Of a stretch of 44,056 nucleotides of DNA, positions 1 through 7,057 are shown piece by piece. The position numbers and the translations under genes were made by a program. Position 1 is the first letter of the stretch. Each line of letters starts with the position of its first letter. Source of the DNA: an uncultured Candidatus Saccharibacteria bacterium. GTDB taxonomy: Bacteria > Patescibacteriota > Saccharimonadia > Saccharimonadales > Saccharimonadaceae. The stretch spans positions 1-44,056 of the forward strand of contig CAPHDI010000009.1 of NCBI GenBank assembly GCA_948623715.1. Reading direction: 5' to 3'. The notes beneath the pieces are model-generated. The model saw nothing but the letters and a program-made list of their open reading frames with translations, had not been told where the DNA came from and searched no databases.

Positions 1-358
1 TAATTAAAGTATAGTCAGTAATGTCTTGCGCAGTAATATTAACTTTACTACTAACATAACTAGTTGATCCGGGAGAAACTATATCCTTGAGACTAGAGTT
101 AGAAATCTGAAGAGTGGTGGTAGGATTGGCGGTGGTGGCGTAAGTGGAGATTCCCTCTTCGGCGTAAACAGTGGAATCGGTATGGATGAAAATGAAGTTG
201 AATAACACCAAAAGTAGGGCGGATGCGGAAAGTAATAGAGGAATATATGTGGCGAGAGAATTGCACCTATCTTTGCTTCGCTCGCCGAGGCGGTGCCTTA
301 AAAAAGGAATACTATGAGCAGAGCCTGTTGATATTTGCTTTATTCTTTTGTGACGCAT
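1..358 (-). CDS. Surface protein paralogue A, N-terminal part (cut by window edge)
   Basis: Reading the minus strand from an ATG at 358 gives an open frame of 119 codons that runs off the window. A strong Shine-Dalgarno (AAAGGAGGG) lies just upstream. The product starts with a basic stretch containing HSIPFL, then a hydrophobic segment at about residues 42-62 (YIPLLLSASALLLVLFNF), then a Thr/Ser-rich secreted part ending in QDITDYTL. The order HSIP, basic linker, YxIPL-hydrophobic segment, then S-N-P/S-x-L-x-x-x-V-x-P-G, is the same in the proteins starting at 3021 and 23236, so this is a third member of that family. By analogy it should continue with an InlB/Listeria-Bacteroides repeat and a C-terminal FISUMP domain outside the window. 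It is preceded by its own structured leader and promoter. It is probably exported and membrane-anchored at its N-terminus; its function is unknown. Confidence 0.8.
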   Translation of the reverse strand, partial: MRHKRIKQISTGSAHSIPFLRHRLGERSKDRCNSLATYIPLLLSASALLLVLFNFIFIHTDSTVYAEEGISTYATTANPTTTLQISNSSLKDIVSPGSTSYVSSKVNITAQDITDYTLI

Positions 359-572
359 CGTTACCCTCCTTTTGGTATTTAATATGCAGCATCCGAAATG
401 CGGCAATGCTTGAGGGCCAATACAAGCAAAAACAGCACCGTAGATGCTGCTTGAAACGCTACGTCAAACGACAAAACGTAAGCACCTGCGATGCTGTAAA
501 TTGGTCGTTTGAACATAATAATATTGTTACGTACTATTATTTAAAAATGTTTCAAGCAGTTCTATTATAGCA
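359..572 (-). promoter_or_regulatory. Promoter and structured attenuator-like leader of surface gene A (copy 1 of 5)
   Basis: Extended -10 box (TGC then TATAAT on the minus strand) at 564-572. P1 pairs 549-559 with 447-457 (11 bp, perfect) and starts 4 nt after the -10 box. P2 pairs 504-512 with 464-472 (9 bp). The segment 486-497, inside the P2 loop, pairs with 432-443 (12 positions, one G-U, one mismatch). The same 3' segment also forms a local hairpin 433-439/443-449, sharing 447-449 with P1. U5 is at 428-432. Two further small hairpins (406-425 and 390-410) precede the Shine-Dalgarno at 364-371. Seen in sequence; transcription attenuation is inferred. Confidence 0.65.
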
Positions 573-617
573 TGAATAATATGGTTTGCGGGAGAAATGT
601 GGGGATTTTGCGGAAAG
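564..617. repeat. Direct repeat copy 1, upstream of promoter A
   Basis: About 55 bp beginning with the -10 box, nearly identical to 3228-3283. Both copies share ATTATAGCATGAATAATATG and end with GTGGGGATTTTGCGGAAA, with a short indel between (TTTGCGGGAG versus TTTGTGCGGG). The copies cover the promoters of surface genes A and B, which suggests that a promoter segment was duplicated with the paralogues. Confidence 0.8.
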
Positions 618-652
618 TTTGAGGGAAAACTAGGTAGTTTTTGGGTTTTACT

Positions 653-700
653 AAAAAGAAGTCCCCGCGCTAAGTGCATACTGCGCCCTGCGGGGACTTC
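653..700 (-). terminator. Intrinsic terminator after the toxin remnant
   Basis: On the minus strand an 11-bp stem (GAAGTCCCCGC / GCGGGGACTTC, 658-668 with 690-700) is followed directly by TTTTT (657-653). It lies just downstream of the tRNase-domain remnant and before the promoter of surface gene A, so it isolates the two units. Confidence 0.85.
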
Positions 701-715
701 GATACTTTTATTTTA

Positions 716-1110
716 TCAAATTAAGCTTTTAATGTCAATGATCTGGCGGCTCTTTGTGATTAATAGCATTTGTTTGATTTGTTTTTGTTCTCTGCTTTTG
801 TATACTAAGTAGCGTCGCAATGTATCATCTCTAATTTTGCATTGTGAAGAATCGATAATGATATTTGGTGATTGTTTTAGTGCTTTACGAATGAGCTGTT
901 CAATAGAGGTTAGTTTGGCGGTTTCTGGTGATTTTATTTCGTACTCAACGCTATCTATGCGCACATCTGCTGTTGGTAGATTGCTTTCGGCTAAAAACTC
1001 AACATAACGCCCTGCGCGATAAAATTTGGGCTATTCGCATTTCTTGTGGCCACGGTTCTCGTCCTGGGGCGATATAGATGCCAGTCTTTCCCTTTAATAT
1101 CTTTCTAGTG
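716..1110 (-). pseudogene. Frameshifted CdiA-type tRNase toxin domain remnant
   Basis: The 3' part (from about 1018 down to the TGA at 716) reads RAGRYVEFLAESN, then VEYEIKSPE, then IRKALKQSPNIIIDS. The 5' part, in a frame shifted by one base, reads GIYIAPGREPWPQEMRIAQI up to about 1017. Joined, they give the recognisable order of the CdiA C-terminal tRNase-like domain: REPWPxE, a second VEFL block, EIKSP, then KQSPNIIID. The break is at about 1013-1019, where one base appears to be missing. No start codon or Shine-Dalgarno is evident for the joined frame, so the gene also looks truncated at its 5' end. In this family the domain is the toxic tip of contact-dependent or polymorphic toxins, and no immunity gene is seen next to it. 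The domain name is from motif memory; the frameshift is seen directly. Confidence 0.6.
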
Positions 1111-1248
1111 TAGCATACTTTATTGTTTTTATGAGTCTTGTTGTTGTGGGTGATTTTGGAAGTGAAAATGACGTTTAAGGCTATTTTTAGGCGATTTGGG
1201 GAGTTTTTGGAAAAAGTGGGGTGGGAGGAAGGTTTTTCTGAAAATTGC

Positions 1249-1274
1249 TTAAAGGGTCATTTCTGGCCCTTTAA
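1249..1274 (-). terminator. Possible weak terminator of surface gene B
   Basis: Inverted repeat TTAAAGGG/CCCTTTAA (1249-1256 with 1267-1274), about 25 bp after the stop of surface gene B. On the minus strand it is followed by GCAATTTTC rather than a clean U tract, so termination would be inefficient. The surrounding gap 1111-1299 holds no convincing gene. Confidence 0.4.
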
Positions 1275-1299
1275 TGCGAAAAACTGGTTTTATCAGAGT

Positions 1300-3021
1300 C
1301 TAACGGGCGACGCAGCGGATGGTCCCTCCGCGATATTTATGGAGCGTATAAAATCCTATGCCGCTACTACTATTGAATTTAAACAAGGTGGAATTATCGC
1401 CGTTATATGATGTACTAGTCAGGTAGTATCCACCGGATCCAACGCCGCTGGGGGCGGAAAGGTTGGTGTCTACATAACCGGCGGCCGGGAAGAAGGCGCC
1501 GCCATCAGAGCTACTTGCGTCACCAAACCATAGTCCGGGTTTACCGTCGGGACTACTAGTTGAATCGATCCAATCTACGGGCGTGTCAGAACCGGGATAC
1601 TTTTCATATAGGGTAGCATAATCTGTTCTTGTAGGTAGCTTCCAGCCTTTGGGACATATGCTGACTTGAGCGTTTGTAGAACCTATACCTGAGCCGGTGC
1701 CGGCTGTCGCGACATACCAGTTATAGTAGGCGCCAATGACAGGATCGTTATTGTAATAGGCATGACTTTCTTTAATGACGACACTTTGCCAGTAGGCGGA
1801 GACTGGAATTGTGAAATTACTAGTAACATCGGAGTCGGCTGAGGTAATTTCCTTATCAACAATGCGTAAGTTTTGGGTCATCCAGCAATTACCGTCGGAT
1901 AGTTTCATGACTGTGTAGGTACTGTCGTCGCGGGTGTCGGTGAGGGTTTTGGGCGACCCAGTTGGGGCTTTTGTGCAGACATCTGTTGTCATTTGCTGCA
2001 TCGTGGTCATAGTATCCCAAGTAATCTGCTTCCAAATTGCGTAAATTGTTCTGTCTGGCGCGCTAGATCTTAGTGTGATCGAGTCGCCTGGTAGATATTT
2101 GTTGGCAGCATAAGCAGAGTTATCTGTCCAACCTTGAAAGATATATCCACTTCTGGTTGGCTCTGTATCGGAAATCGTAAAAATTATACTAGTCTCAGTT
2201 TTTCCTAATGCCGTTTGTGCTTCTGGCGCATTTGTGCCTCCATTTGCGTCATAAGTAAGCTTATAATTGTAAACTTGCTGTGGCGTGGCGATGAGTGATA
2301 AAAGTATGGCCGTTTGGTAATGACCGCTATTCGAATTATTATTAGCAAATTTCGCTGCGAAACTTAATTTTTTCGTCGTGCTGGCAACGCCAGAAGCGCT
2401 TCCTCCTGCTAAGTAACCGTCTGTTATACTAGTACCAGTAGTGCCATAATTTGGCATAGTGTAGTATTTCATAGTTCCATCGACGTCACTAGTATTACCC
2501 CAGGCAAAACCCCAGGTATTATCGCTAAGGCTGTTACCGGTAACGCCGGAGGTCCCCGCTCCGGTGAGGGCTGTTGCGCTACCTGTTTGCTTTAGAGAAT
2601 TGTAACCATTAGCATAAGTTACTCGGAGTGTGTAATTGGTAATATTATTAGCACTATAGGTTATATTACTACTCAAATACCCTGTATCGCCCGGTGCTAC
2701 CGTAGTAGATAGATTTGGGTTGGAGATCGATAGCGAAGTGGTTGTGTCAGGAGAATCTATTGCGTGGGCCTGATTAGCTTGGCTACTGTTTATGATGAAT
2801 AAGTTGCTAAGCAACAAAAGCAGAGCCAGACTACATATTAGAGGAATACTATAAGACACATATCGCAAAGTGTTAGTATGTTTTGTAAGTTGTTTAGAAC
2901 CTTTTAACTTACTATTCTTGAGAGTTATTGTTCTACGCCTACTTTTCTTAAGTAATATTGGAATACTATGTAGAACTTTACTCCACAAAAAGTATAACTT
3001 TGATATTAGCCTATGTTGCAT
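1300..3021 (-). CDS. Secreted surface protein B with InlB-type repeat and FISUMP domain
   Basis: 573 residues. The N-terminus is basic, with a hydrophobic export/anchor segment at about 57-77 (SIPLICSLALLLLL). Residues of about 90-260 form a Ser/Thr/Asn-rich domain shared with paralogues A and C. A Listeria/Bacteroides-type (InlB B) repeat follows at about 267-345, with YDANGG, GYIFQGW and IYAIWK. The C-terminal part (about 350-573) is a FISUMP-like domain with DGNCWMTQNLR, CPKGWKLPT, a Tyr/Ser-rich segment and a terminal GGTIRCVAR. These proteins are expected on the cell surface and may bind host or partner-cell ligands; the function is unproven. The ATG at 3021 sits 5-6 nt after AAAGGAGGG. 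No LPXTG signal is seen, so anchoring is probably through the N-terminal segment. Its structured leader and promoter match those of genes A and C. Confidence 0.88.
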   Translation of the reverse strand: MQHRLISKLYFLWSKVLHSIPILLKKSRRRTITLKNSKLKGSKQLTKHTNTLRYVSYSIPLICSLALLLLLSNLFIINSSQANQAHAIDSPDTTTSLSISNPNLSTTVAPGDTGYLSSNITYSANNITNYTLRVTYANGYNSLKQTGSATALTGAGTSGVTGNSLSDNTWGFAWGNTSDVDGTMKYYTMPNYGTTGTSITDGYLAGGSASGVASTTKKLSFAAKFANNNSNSGHYQTAILLSLIATPQQVYNYKLTYDANGGTNAPEAQTALGKTETSIIFTISDTEPTRSGYIFQGWTDNSAYAANKYLPGDSITLRSSAPDRTIYAIWKQITWDTMTTMQQMTTDVCTKAPTGSPKTLTDTRDDSTYTVMKLSDGNCWMTQNLRIVDKEITSADSDVTSNFTIPVSAYWQSVVIKESHAYYNNDPVIGAYYNWYVATAGTGSGIGSTNAQVSICPKGWKLPTRTDYATLYEKYPGSDTPVDWIDSTSSPDGKPGLWFGDASSSDGGAFFPAAGYVDTNLSAPSGVGSGGYYLTSTSYNGDNSTLFKFNSSSGIGFYTLHKYRGGTIRCVAR

Positions 3022-3236
3022 CTGGCCCTCCTTTTGGATTGATAGGTTTTGCCCGAGCGGAGATGATTTCTATCAATGATAGGAAGTTTGATAGACAAAA
3101 ATGACGCCGCAAGGGCGCCTAAGCCAAACGAGATGATAATGCAAAACGCACTACGCTCGTCTTGCGACGTCATCAATGCGCATAATGCTATTCGCATTAT
3201 CGTTCTCTTTTTGACTTAGGCAATTCCATTATAGCA
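3022..3236 (-). promoter_or_regulatory. Promoter and structured attenuator-like leader of surface gene B (copy 2 of 5)
   Basis: Extended -10 (TGC-TATAAT) at 3228-3236. P1 pairs 3212-3221 with 3117-3126 (10 bp, one G-U), starting 6 nt after the -10 box. P2 pairs 3194-3201 with 3135-3142. The loop segment 3161-3173 pairs with 3101-3113 over 13 bp including one G-U. That 3' segment also forms a local hairpin 3103-3108/3114-3119, sharing 3117-3119 with P1. U5 is at 3097-3101. One more stem (ATTGATAG/CTATCAAT, about 3038-3076) lies before the Shine-Dalgarno. Pairings are seen in the sequence; function is inferred. Confidence 0.7.
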
Positions 3237-3283
3237 TGAATAATATGGTTTGTGCGGGAAATGTGGGGATTTTGCGGAAAATA
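3228..3283. repeat. Direct repeat copy 2, upstream of promoter B
   Basis: Near-identical to 564-617 (see that copy). It ends about 90 bp before the tRNA-Gln gene. Confidence 0.8.
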
Positions 3284-3306
3284 GTAGATTTTGGGGAAAG
3301 TTGTGG

Positions 3307-3312
3307 TATAAT
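3307..3312 (+). promoter_or_regulatory. -10 box for tRNA-Gln
   Basis: TGG-TATAAT (extended -10) about 64 nt before the tRNA. No good -35 box is visible at 17 bp. It is divergent from the promoter of surface gene B. Confidence 0.5.
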
Positions 3313-3375
3313 AGAAGGGTAAAACCAGACGAGCGAGAGGGTGTCTCCAGATTGCTCGGACAAAGCTTTATGCGT

Positions 3376-3450
3376 TGGGGATTCGCCAAGTGGTAAGGCA
3401 GTGGGTTCTGGTCCCACCATTCGGGGGTTCGAATCCCTCATCCCCAGCCA
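3376..3450 (+). tRNA. tRNA-Gln (anticodon CTG), CCA encoded
   Basis: Cloverleaf assembled by eye: acceptor stem TGGGGAT (3376-3382) with ATCCCCA (3440-3446), discriminator G and encoded CCA (3448-3450). The anticodon arm is GTGGG-TTCTGGT-CCCAC, giving anticodon CTG for the Gln codon CAG. The T arm is GGGGG-TTCGAAT-CCCTC with one G-U pair. The last 13 nt are overlapped, antisense, by the 3' end of the serine-recombinase gene, which is the typical arrangement for an element integrated at a tRNA 3' end. Confidence 0.93.
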
Positions 3451-4886
3451 TAGACATTATTTGTGGAAAAGGCCATTCTGTCGAATGGTTTTTTCCATGT
3501 GCAACAGAGAGAATCTCCAGAAATTTGCAGGTTCGAGAATAGTAGTTTGAGAATTTGGCGTTTTTCGGTGATTCTCGAACTTTCTGAAAATAACAGAGGC
3601 GCATCTTTGACTAGAGCTATAAGCTCTTTGAGATCGTTAAACCAGCTATTATCGAGCCGGGAGAGTTCTAAAAGATGTTTTTCGAGTGAAGTTTTTTCGG
3701 TTTTCAATTCATCATTTTTAGTCTTATAAATTTCATCGTCAATCATTCCGTCCAGATATTTATCTAGCAATCGCGATGTCTTAGTTTTGTTGAGTGCAAG
3801 TTTGGAGGAAATGAGCTGTTTTAATTGCTTTTGTGTACTTATATTATAGTCAAATCTATGTCGTAGGGTCTGAATTGTTTCTTTGTATTCAGCCTCGGAT
3901 GGAGAAATTTTTGCTAGTAAGTCTTGGATTTGCTGAGTAAGCTTCTCTTCGCGAATCCATTTTGCTCCATGCTTCCCTTTGTGTTGCGTGCAATGATAAT
4001 ATATGTGGCCTTTGTGCTGTTCGGCAGTAATTATGCAGCCGCATTCTTTACAGGTGAAAATACTTCGGTAGACAAAATTTTTACCAGAATAGACGGGCTT
4101 GTTTCTGTGGCGGCTTAAAAAGACGTCTTGTACGGCATCAAAAAGATCTTGCGTGATAATGGGCTCGTATTTGTGTGTATAGATTTTACCTTTTACATTC
4201 ATAGAGCCGCAGTAAAAGGGATTATTGAGCAGCTTGTGAATTTTACTAGAAGGTTTGGTGATGGAGTAGGTGTCTTTAAGGATTTTACGCAGTTCGTTAA
4301 TGCTGCATACTCCGGTTGCATAGCACTGGAAAAGTTTACGCACGATTGGCGCATTCTCGTCTGGTACAATCCAGGTTTTGCCGTTTTCTAGGTGGATGTT
4401 TTTATAGCCAAAGGGTGCTCGGCTGAGCCATTCTCCGTTACGTAATTTTTCCTCTTGTCCGCGTTTGACGTTGTCGCTGAGCTGAGTAACATAGCTTTTG
4501 GCTTGTAGCGTCCCGAAATCCCAGCGCATTAGGTCGGCGTTGGTGGAGTTTTGGTTGATAACTAAGCGCTCTCGATAAAAGTGGATTTCTAGTCTTCCGG
4601 ATTTAGTCAATTCTAATAACGGTCCGGTTTCGTTAAAGCCACGCTGGACGCGATCGATGGTATCGGCTACGAGGGCGATGGGTTTATGATAGCGACGGAT
4701 GAACTTTAGTACTGATTGAAATTTTGCGCGATTCCCTTTTGTGGATGATTCTACGAGAGACACGATTTCAATAATATGGAGGTTGCATGTTTTGCAGTAT
4801 TCTTTGAGACGAAAGACCTGTGATGGGATAGAGTAATTTTCTTCTTGGTCTTTGCTGGAAACTCTTGCAAGTATAATTGCGTCCAT
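3438..4886 (-). CDS. Large serine recombinase (integrase of the element)
   Basis: 482 residues from the ATG at 4886. An in-frame ATG at 4901 is rejected because GGAGG sits between the two, at the right distance from the inner one. The N-terminal resolvase domain starts MDAIILARVSS, with the nucleophile probably Ser10, and contains ALVADTIDRVQR. The recombinase domain follows from about 150 (RAPFGYKN, then a Y-C-G-S-M motif). A zinc ribbon at about 290-320 has CKECGC and a later YYHC. A charged coiled-coil region and a short tail complete it. The architecture and length match phage- or ICE-type large serine integrases. The last codons run antisense into the tRNA-Gln 3' end, so excision would be expected to change the C-terminus. 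The mRNA has a structured leader of the repeated type (4887-5005). Confidence 0.93.
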   Translation of the reverse strand: MDAIILARVSSKDQEENYSIPSQVFRLKEYCKTCNLHIIEIVSLVESSTKGNRAKFQSVLKFIRRYHKPIALVADTIDRVQRGFNETGPLLELTKSGRLEIHFYRERLVINQNSTNADLMRWDFGTLQAKSYVTQLSDNVKRGQEEKLRNGEWLSRAPFGYKNIHLENGKTWIVPDENAPIVRKLFQCYATGVCSINELRKILKDTYSITKPSSKIHKLLNNPFYCGSMNVKGKIYTHKYEPIITQDLFDAVQDVFLSRHRNKPVYSGKNFVYRSIFTCKECGCIITAEQHKGHIYYHCTQHKGKHGAKWIREEKLTQQIQDLLAKISPSEAEYKETIQTLRHRFDYNISTQKQLKQLISSKLALNKTKTSRLLDKYLDGMIDDEIYKTKNDELKTEKTSLEKHLLELSRLDNSWFNDLKELIALVKDAPLLFSESSRITEKRQILKLLFSNLQISGDSLCCTWKKPFDRMAFSTNNVYGWG

Positions 4887-5005
4887 TAGTTTTTCCTCCA
4901 TAAAAATAGGTAGTCGTGGCTAACCCAACAAACGAATTCATTGGCACAACTACCTATCTTTATGCAAGATAGTTTTTCGTTTATCGGGTTAGCATTTACA
5001 TTATA
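4887..5005 (-). promoter_or_regulatory. Promoter and structured leader of the recombinase gene (copy 5 of the leader family)
   Basis: TATAAT at 5000-5005. P1 pairs 4976-4993 with 4919-4936 (18 bp, two G-U), starting 6 nt after the -10 box. The loop segment 4945-4957 pairs with 4906-4918 over 13 bp with one G-U, directly before U5 at 4902-4906. A small hairpin CTATCTT/AAGATAG lies inside the P1 loop. The competing local hairpin (GGUUAG with CUACC) is weaker here and lies almost wholly in the 3' arm of P1. GGAGG follows the U tract closely, so the same structures could also act on translation. Confidence 0.68.
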
Positions 5006-5087
5006 TATCATCTCTGCTCCTTTGTCGATTTCTTTAATTTATAGAGTAGCATAATATACTCGGCTAGATTATATTGCTCTTGAGTAT

Positions 5088-5873
5088 TCATTGATAAAGC
5101 CTCAATAAACGGTCGATTATTGGATGTGAGCCGGCGTTGAAGCGCATGATGGTACCATTATCGGTCTCGATACTCCAGTCTGGCGTGATGTTTTCGTACC
5201 AGGTGGTGGGATTATTTAGGATTTTAGGAGTTTTGAGACCCTTTGAACAAAAATAGCGCTTCTTGCCCTTAAAGGTGGGCATGTCTTTTACGATGTATTT
5301 TGTAATGTAATGAGCTACTTTGCTGCGAGAATCATTTACAATGTCAATATATTTAAGATTTGTGAATCCGAGACGAAATTCAGGTAATGTATAGACTGGT
5401 TTGCCATGTTGGAAAATTTGACGATTAGTTTTAGGGTTGATGGCTGGTGCGATTCTGCCGGTGTAATTTGCTAGAACAGCGTGGAAGTGTAGGCTTTTAC
5501 CGTCTTTATGGAATTCCGGCACGGCAATATATTGAAATTTATTGTTGCGTTTCTGTTGATTTTTAAGCCAGGTTGAAAGCTGATGGCGTTTTTCACTTAT
5601 ATCGGTGCGATTCTTCGCAAAAGTAAAAGTTGCGAACATAGAGAAGCTGTTACATAAAACATAGTCGCTAATTACTTTGCAAGTTCGACGAAGCGATCGC
5701 TCTTCTGTGGTTTCGTCTGGGCTGGAGTTTTTTGTTAGCTCCGATACGGAATTATGTGATAAAGATCGGTTTTTAACGATTGGCGTTTTTGGGAGGTATA
5801 TACTGATTAGTGTAGGGTAGATTTTGACCTGAGCCTTAATAACATTAGAATCAAAGTATTGATTATTTAGCAT
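5088..5873 (-). CDS. HUH-type rolling-circle replication initiator (Rep)
   Basis: 261 residues. Three motifs of HUH Rep endonucleases are visible in order: ATFTF at 81-85 (motif 1), LHFHAVL with His129 and His131 (metal-binding HUH motif), and HYITKYIVK at 188-196 with candidate catalytic tyrosines Tyr189 and Tyr193. The family nicks the plus origin of small plasmids or phages and stays covalently bound to the 5' end. The start follows AGGGGGTCAAT. It lies about 200 bp upstream of the recombinase in the same direction, which fits an element that integrates and replicates by rolling circle. No helicase domain is present, so host UvrD/PcrA would be needed. The exact family within HUH Reps is not certain. 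Confidence 0.8.
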   Translation of the reverse strand: MLNNQYFDSNVIKAQVKIYPTLISIYLPKTPIVKNRSLSHNSVSELTKNSSPDETTEERSLRRTCKVISDYVLCNSFSMFATFTFAKNRTDISEKRHQLSTWLKNQQKRNNKFQYIAVPEFHKDGKSLHFHAVLANYTGRIAPAINPKTNRQIFQHGKPVYTLPEFRLGFTNLKYIDIVNDSRSKVAHYITKYIVKDMPTFKGKKRYFCSKGLKTPKILNNPTTWYENITPDWSIETDNGTIMRFNAGSHPIIDRLLRLYQ

Positions 5874-6226
5874 ATTGACCCCCTAAGTGTCCTGTATATC
5901 AAGTTACAGGACACATCTGCGCCCTTCACCGCACTGCGGGTGGTGCGCTTGGGCGCAGAAGATTGAGTGTTTTTGCGCGTCAAAAATAGACACATAGAAT
6001 TATTTTCCTTGTTTAGGGTTATTTCTGATTATTCGTTAGTGTCTATCCTCAAATAAAATAGACCTAAGCGATTTAAAAGTCTTTTATATCTTATCGTTCA
6101 GGTCTTAATATTTGATACCGAGCTTTTAGTAAAGTGAGATCTACTCGGTTTTTACGTTTTGCCTATAATAATTACTCTTTACAGACTTATTACTTGTATT
6201 TTAGCATAAGGGTTTCTAAAGTGCAA
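5874..6226 (-). promoter_or_regulatory. Promoter and hairpin-rich leader of rep (possible replication origin region)
   Basis: A minus-strand promoter is seen at 6198-6226 (TTGCAC, 17 bp, TAAAAT with an extended TG). The about 310-nt leader has several strong inverted repeats: 5887-5896/5905-5914 (perfect 10 bp, GTGTCCTGTA/TACAGGACAC), 5916-5924/5951-5959 (9 bp), and a stem from 6060 to 6106. A stem with GTGTCTA is followed by TTTTTG at about 5985, which resembles a terminator. The innermost repeat sits directly before the rep Shine-Dalgarno. Such repeats beside rep may be Rep-binding or nick sites, but no nick sequence can be named. Confidence 0.5.
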
Positions 6227-6233
6227 GACTTTG

Positions 6234-6380
6234 TTGTATTTTTTACAAGTTTATGAGATAATGAGTAGGTCTACATCTAACGTATATTAGGATTTTATTC
6301 CTAAGAATGGGCAACCATTATTGCAGCGAATAAAATCCTGCGTTAGGTGTAGACAACCTATAATGGTTGTCCATTTTTAT
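6234..6380 (+). promoter_or_regulatory. Promoter and structured leader of the DUF2726 gene (copy 4 of the leader family, clearest)
   Basis: Promoter TTGTAT (6234-6239), 17 bp, GATAAT (6257-6262). P1 pairs 6269-6282 with 6341-6354 (14 bp, one G-U) and starts exactly at the expected +1. P2 pairs 6289-6300 with 6328-6339 (12 bp, perfect). The P2-loop segment 6309-6321 pairs with 6360-6372 (13 bp, one G-U). The alternative is a local hairpin 6352-6358/665-71 of the same block (GACAACC/GGTTGTC, 7 bp, right arm 6365-6371), followed by U5 at 6374-6378. The hairpin shares 6352-6354 with P1. The Shine-Dalgarno GGAG at 6382 follows. Confidence 0.75.
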
Positions 6381-6394
6381 TGGAGTAAGAATAT

Positions 6395-7003
6395 ATGAGT
6401 GCACAGGAATGGGTCTTTGGCTGGTTAATTATAGTTGTTTTTTTGATTGCTTTGATACTTATAAAGAATGCTAGAAAAAGTAAATATCAAGCACCGCCTA
6501 GTAATGTAATGGAAAGGTCGGTTGCGGTTCGAGCTGAGGCTATAGAGACAAGAGAGGAAGAAAAAGAGGAGAAGGAATGGAAAGAAGAAGTCGCCTGTAA
6601 ATATCGTTATAAAATAAAAAGCCGTATTATGACTCAAAAAGAGGAGGATTCATATCGACGTCTAGTAAGAGTGTTTGAAAAGAAGTTTTATGTAATTCCG
6701 CAAGTGCATTTAGGCACGTTGTTTGATTATAAAATAAAAGGGCAAAATTGGTATGGAGCATTTCAGCACATTAATCGGAAGTCAGTAGACTTCGTATTGC
6801 TAAATAAGGAGACGTTGAAGCCGGTTTGTGCGGTAGAGTTAGATGATTATACGCATGAATGGAGACATCGACAGGAGCGAGATATGGAGGTGGAGCGGAT
6901 TTTTAGGGAGGCGGGTTTTCCGTTGGTGCGGACGAATAATATTACAAATATGAGTAATATGGAGATTGTTGAGCGTTTTGCGGAAGTAATTAACTCGCAG
7001 TAG
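6395..7003 (+). CDS. Membrane-anchored DUF2726 (nuclease-like) protein
   Basis: 202 residues. An N-terminal membrane segment (about 7-24, WLIIVVFLIALILI) is followed by a charged Glu/Lys linker (about 45-70) and a C-terminal DUF2726 domain (about 80-200). Visible motifs are SVDFVLLNKETLKPVCAVEL followed by DD, then a charged helix with RQERDMEVERIFREAG and FPLVR. This layout is that of restriction-endonuclease-fold proteins (D...E-x-D). The active substrate is unknown. It is the last gene before the candidate right end of the element and is divergent from rep. It has a SD site (GGAG, 9 nt before ATG) and the attenuator-like leader. A role in defence or DNA processing for the element is possible but not shown. 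Confidence 0.78.
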   Translation: MSAQEWVFGWLIIVVFLIALILIKNARKSKYQAPPSNVMERSVAVRAEAIETREEEKEEKEWKEEVACKYRYKIKSRIMTQKEEDSYRRLVRVFEKKFYVIPQVHLGTLFDYKIKGQNWYGAFQHINRKSVDFVLLNKETLKPVCAVELDDYTHEWRHRQERDMEVERIFREAGFPLVRTNNITNMSNMEIVERFAEVINSQ

Positions 7004-7057
7004 TTTTAGTGAGGTATATTGCAGATAACTTTTTAATTGTTGCGATAGTCTCTAGAG

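Noticed and set aside
1300..1700. Diversity-generating retroelement with the FISUMP C-terminus as variable region
   Set aside because: No reverse transcriptase and no template repeat found in the window; the C-termini of B and C differ throughout, not only at adenine positions.
3097..3221. Invertible DNA switch flanked by the P1 inverted repeats
   Set aside because: The promoter lies outside the repeats, the repeats differ among copies, and the G-U pairs in the inner helices only make sense in RNA.
3022..3236. T-box or another known riboswitch as identity of the leaders
   Set aside because: No T-box consensus (such as GGGUGGNACCGCG) or other recognisable conserved core; the copies share almost no sequence in the transcribed part.
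5980..6191. Sixth copy of the leader family upstream of rep
   Set aside because: A helix before a U tract exists, but only 8 bp pair and no P1 at the predicted start site encloses the 5' segment.
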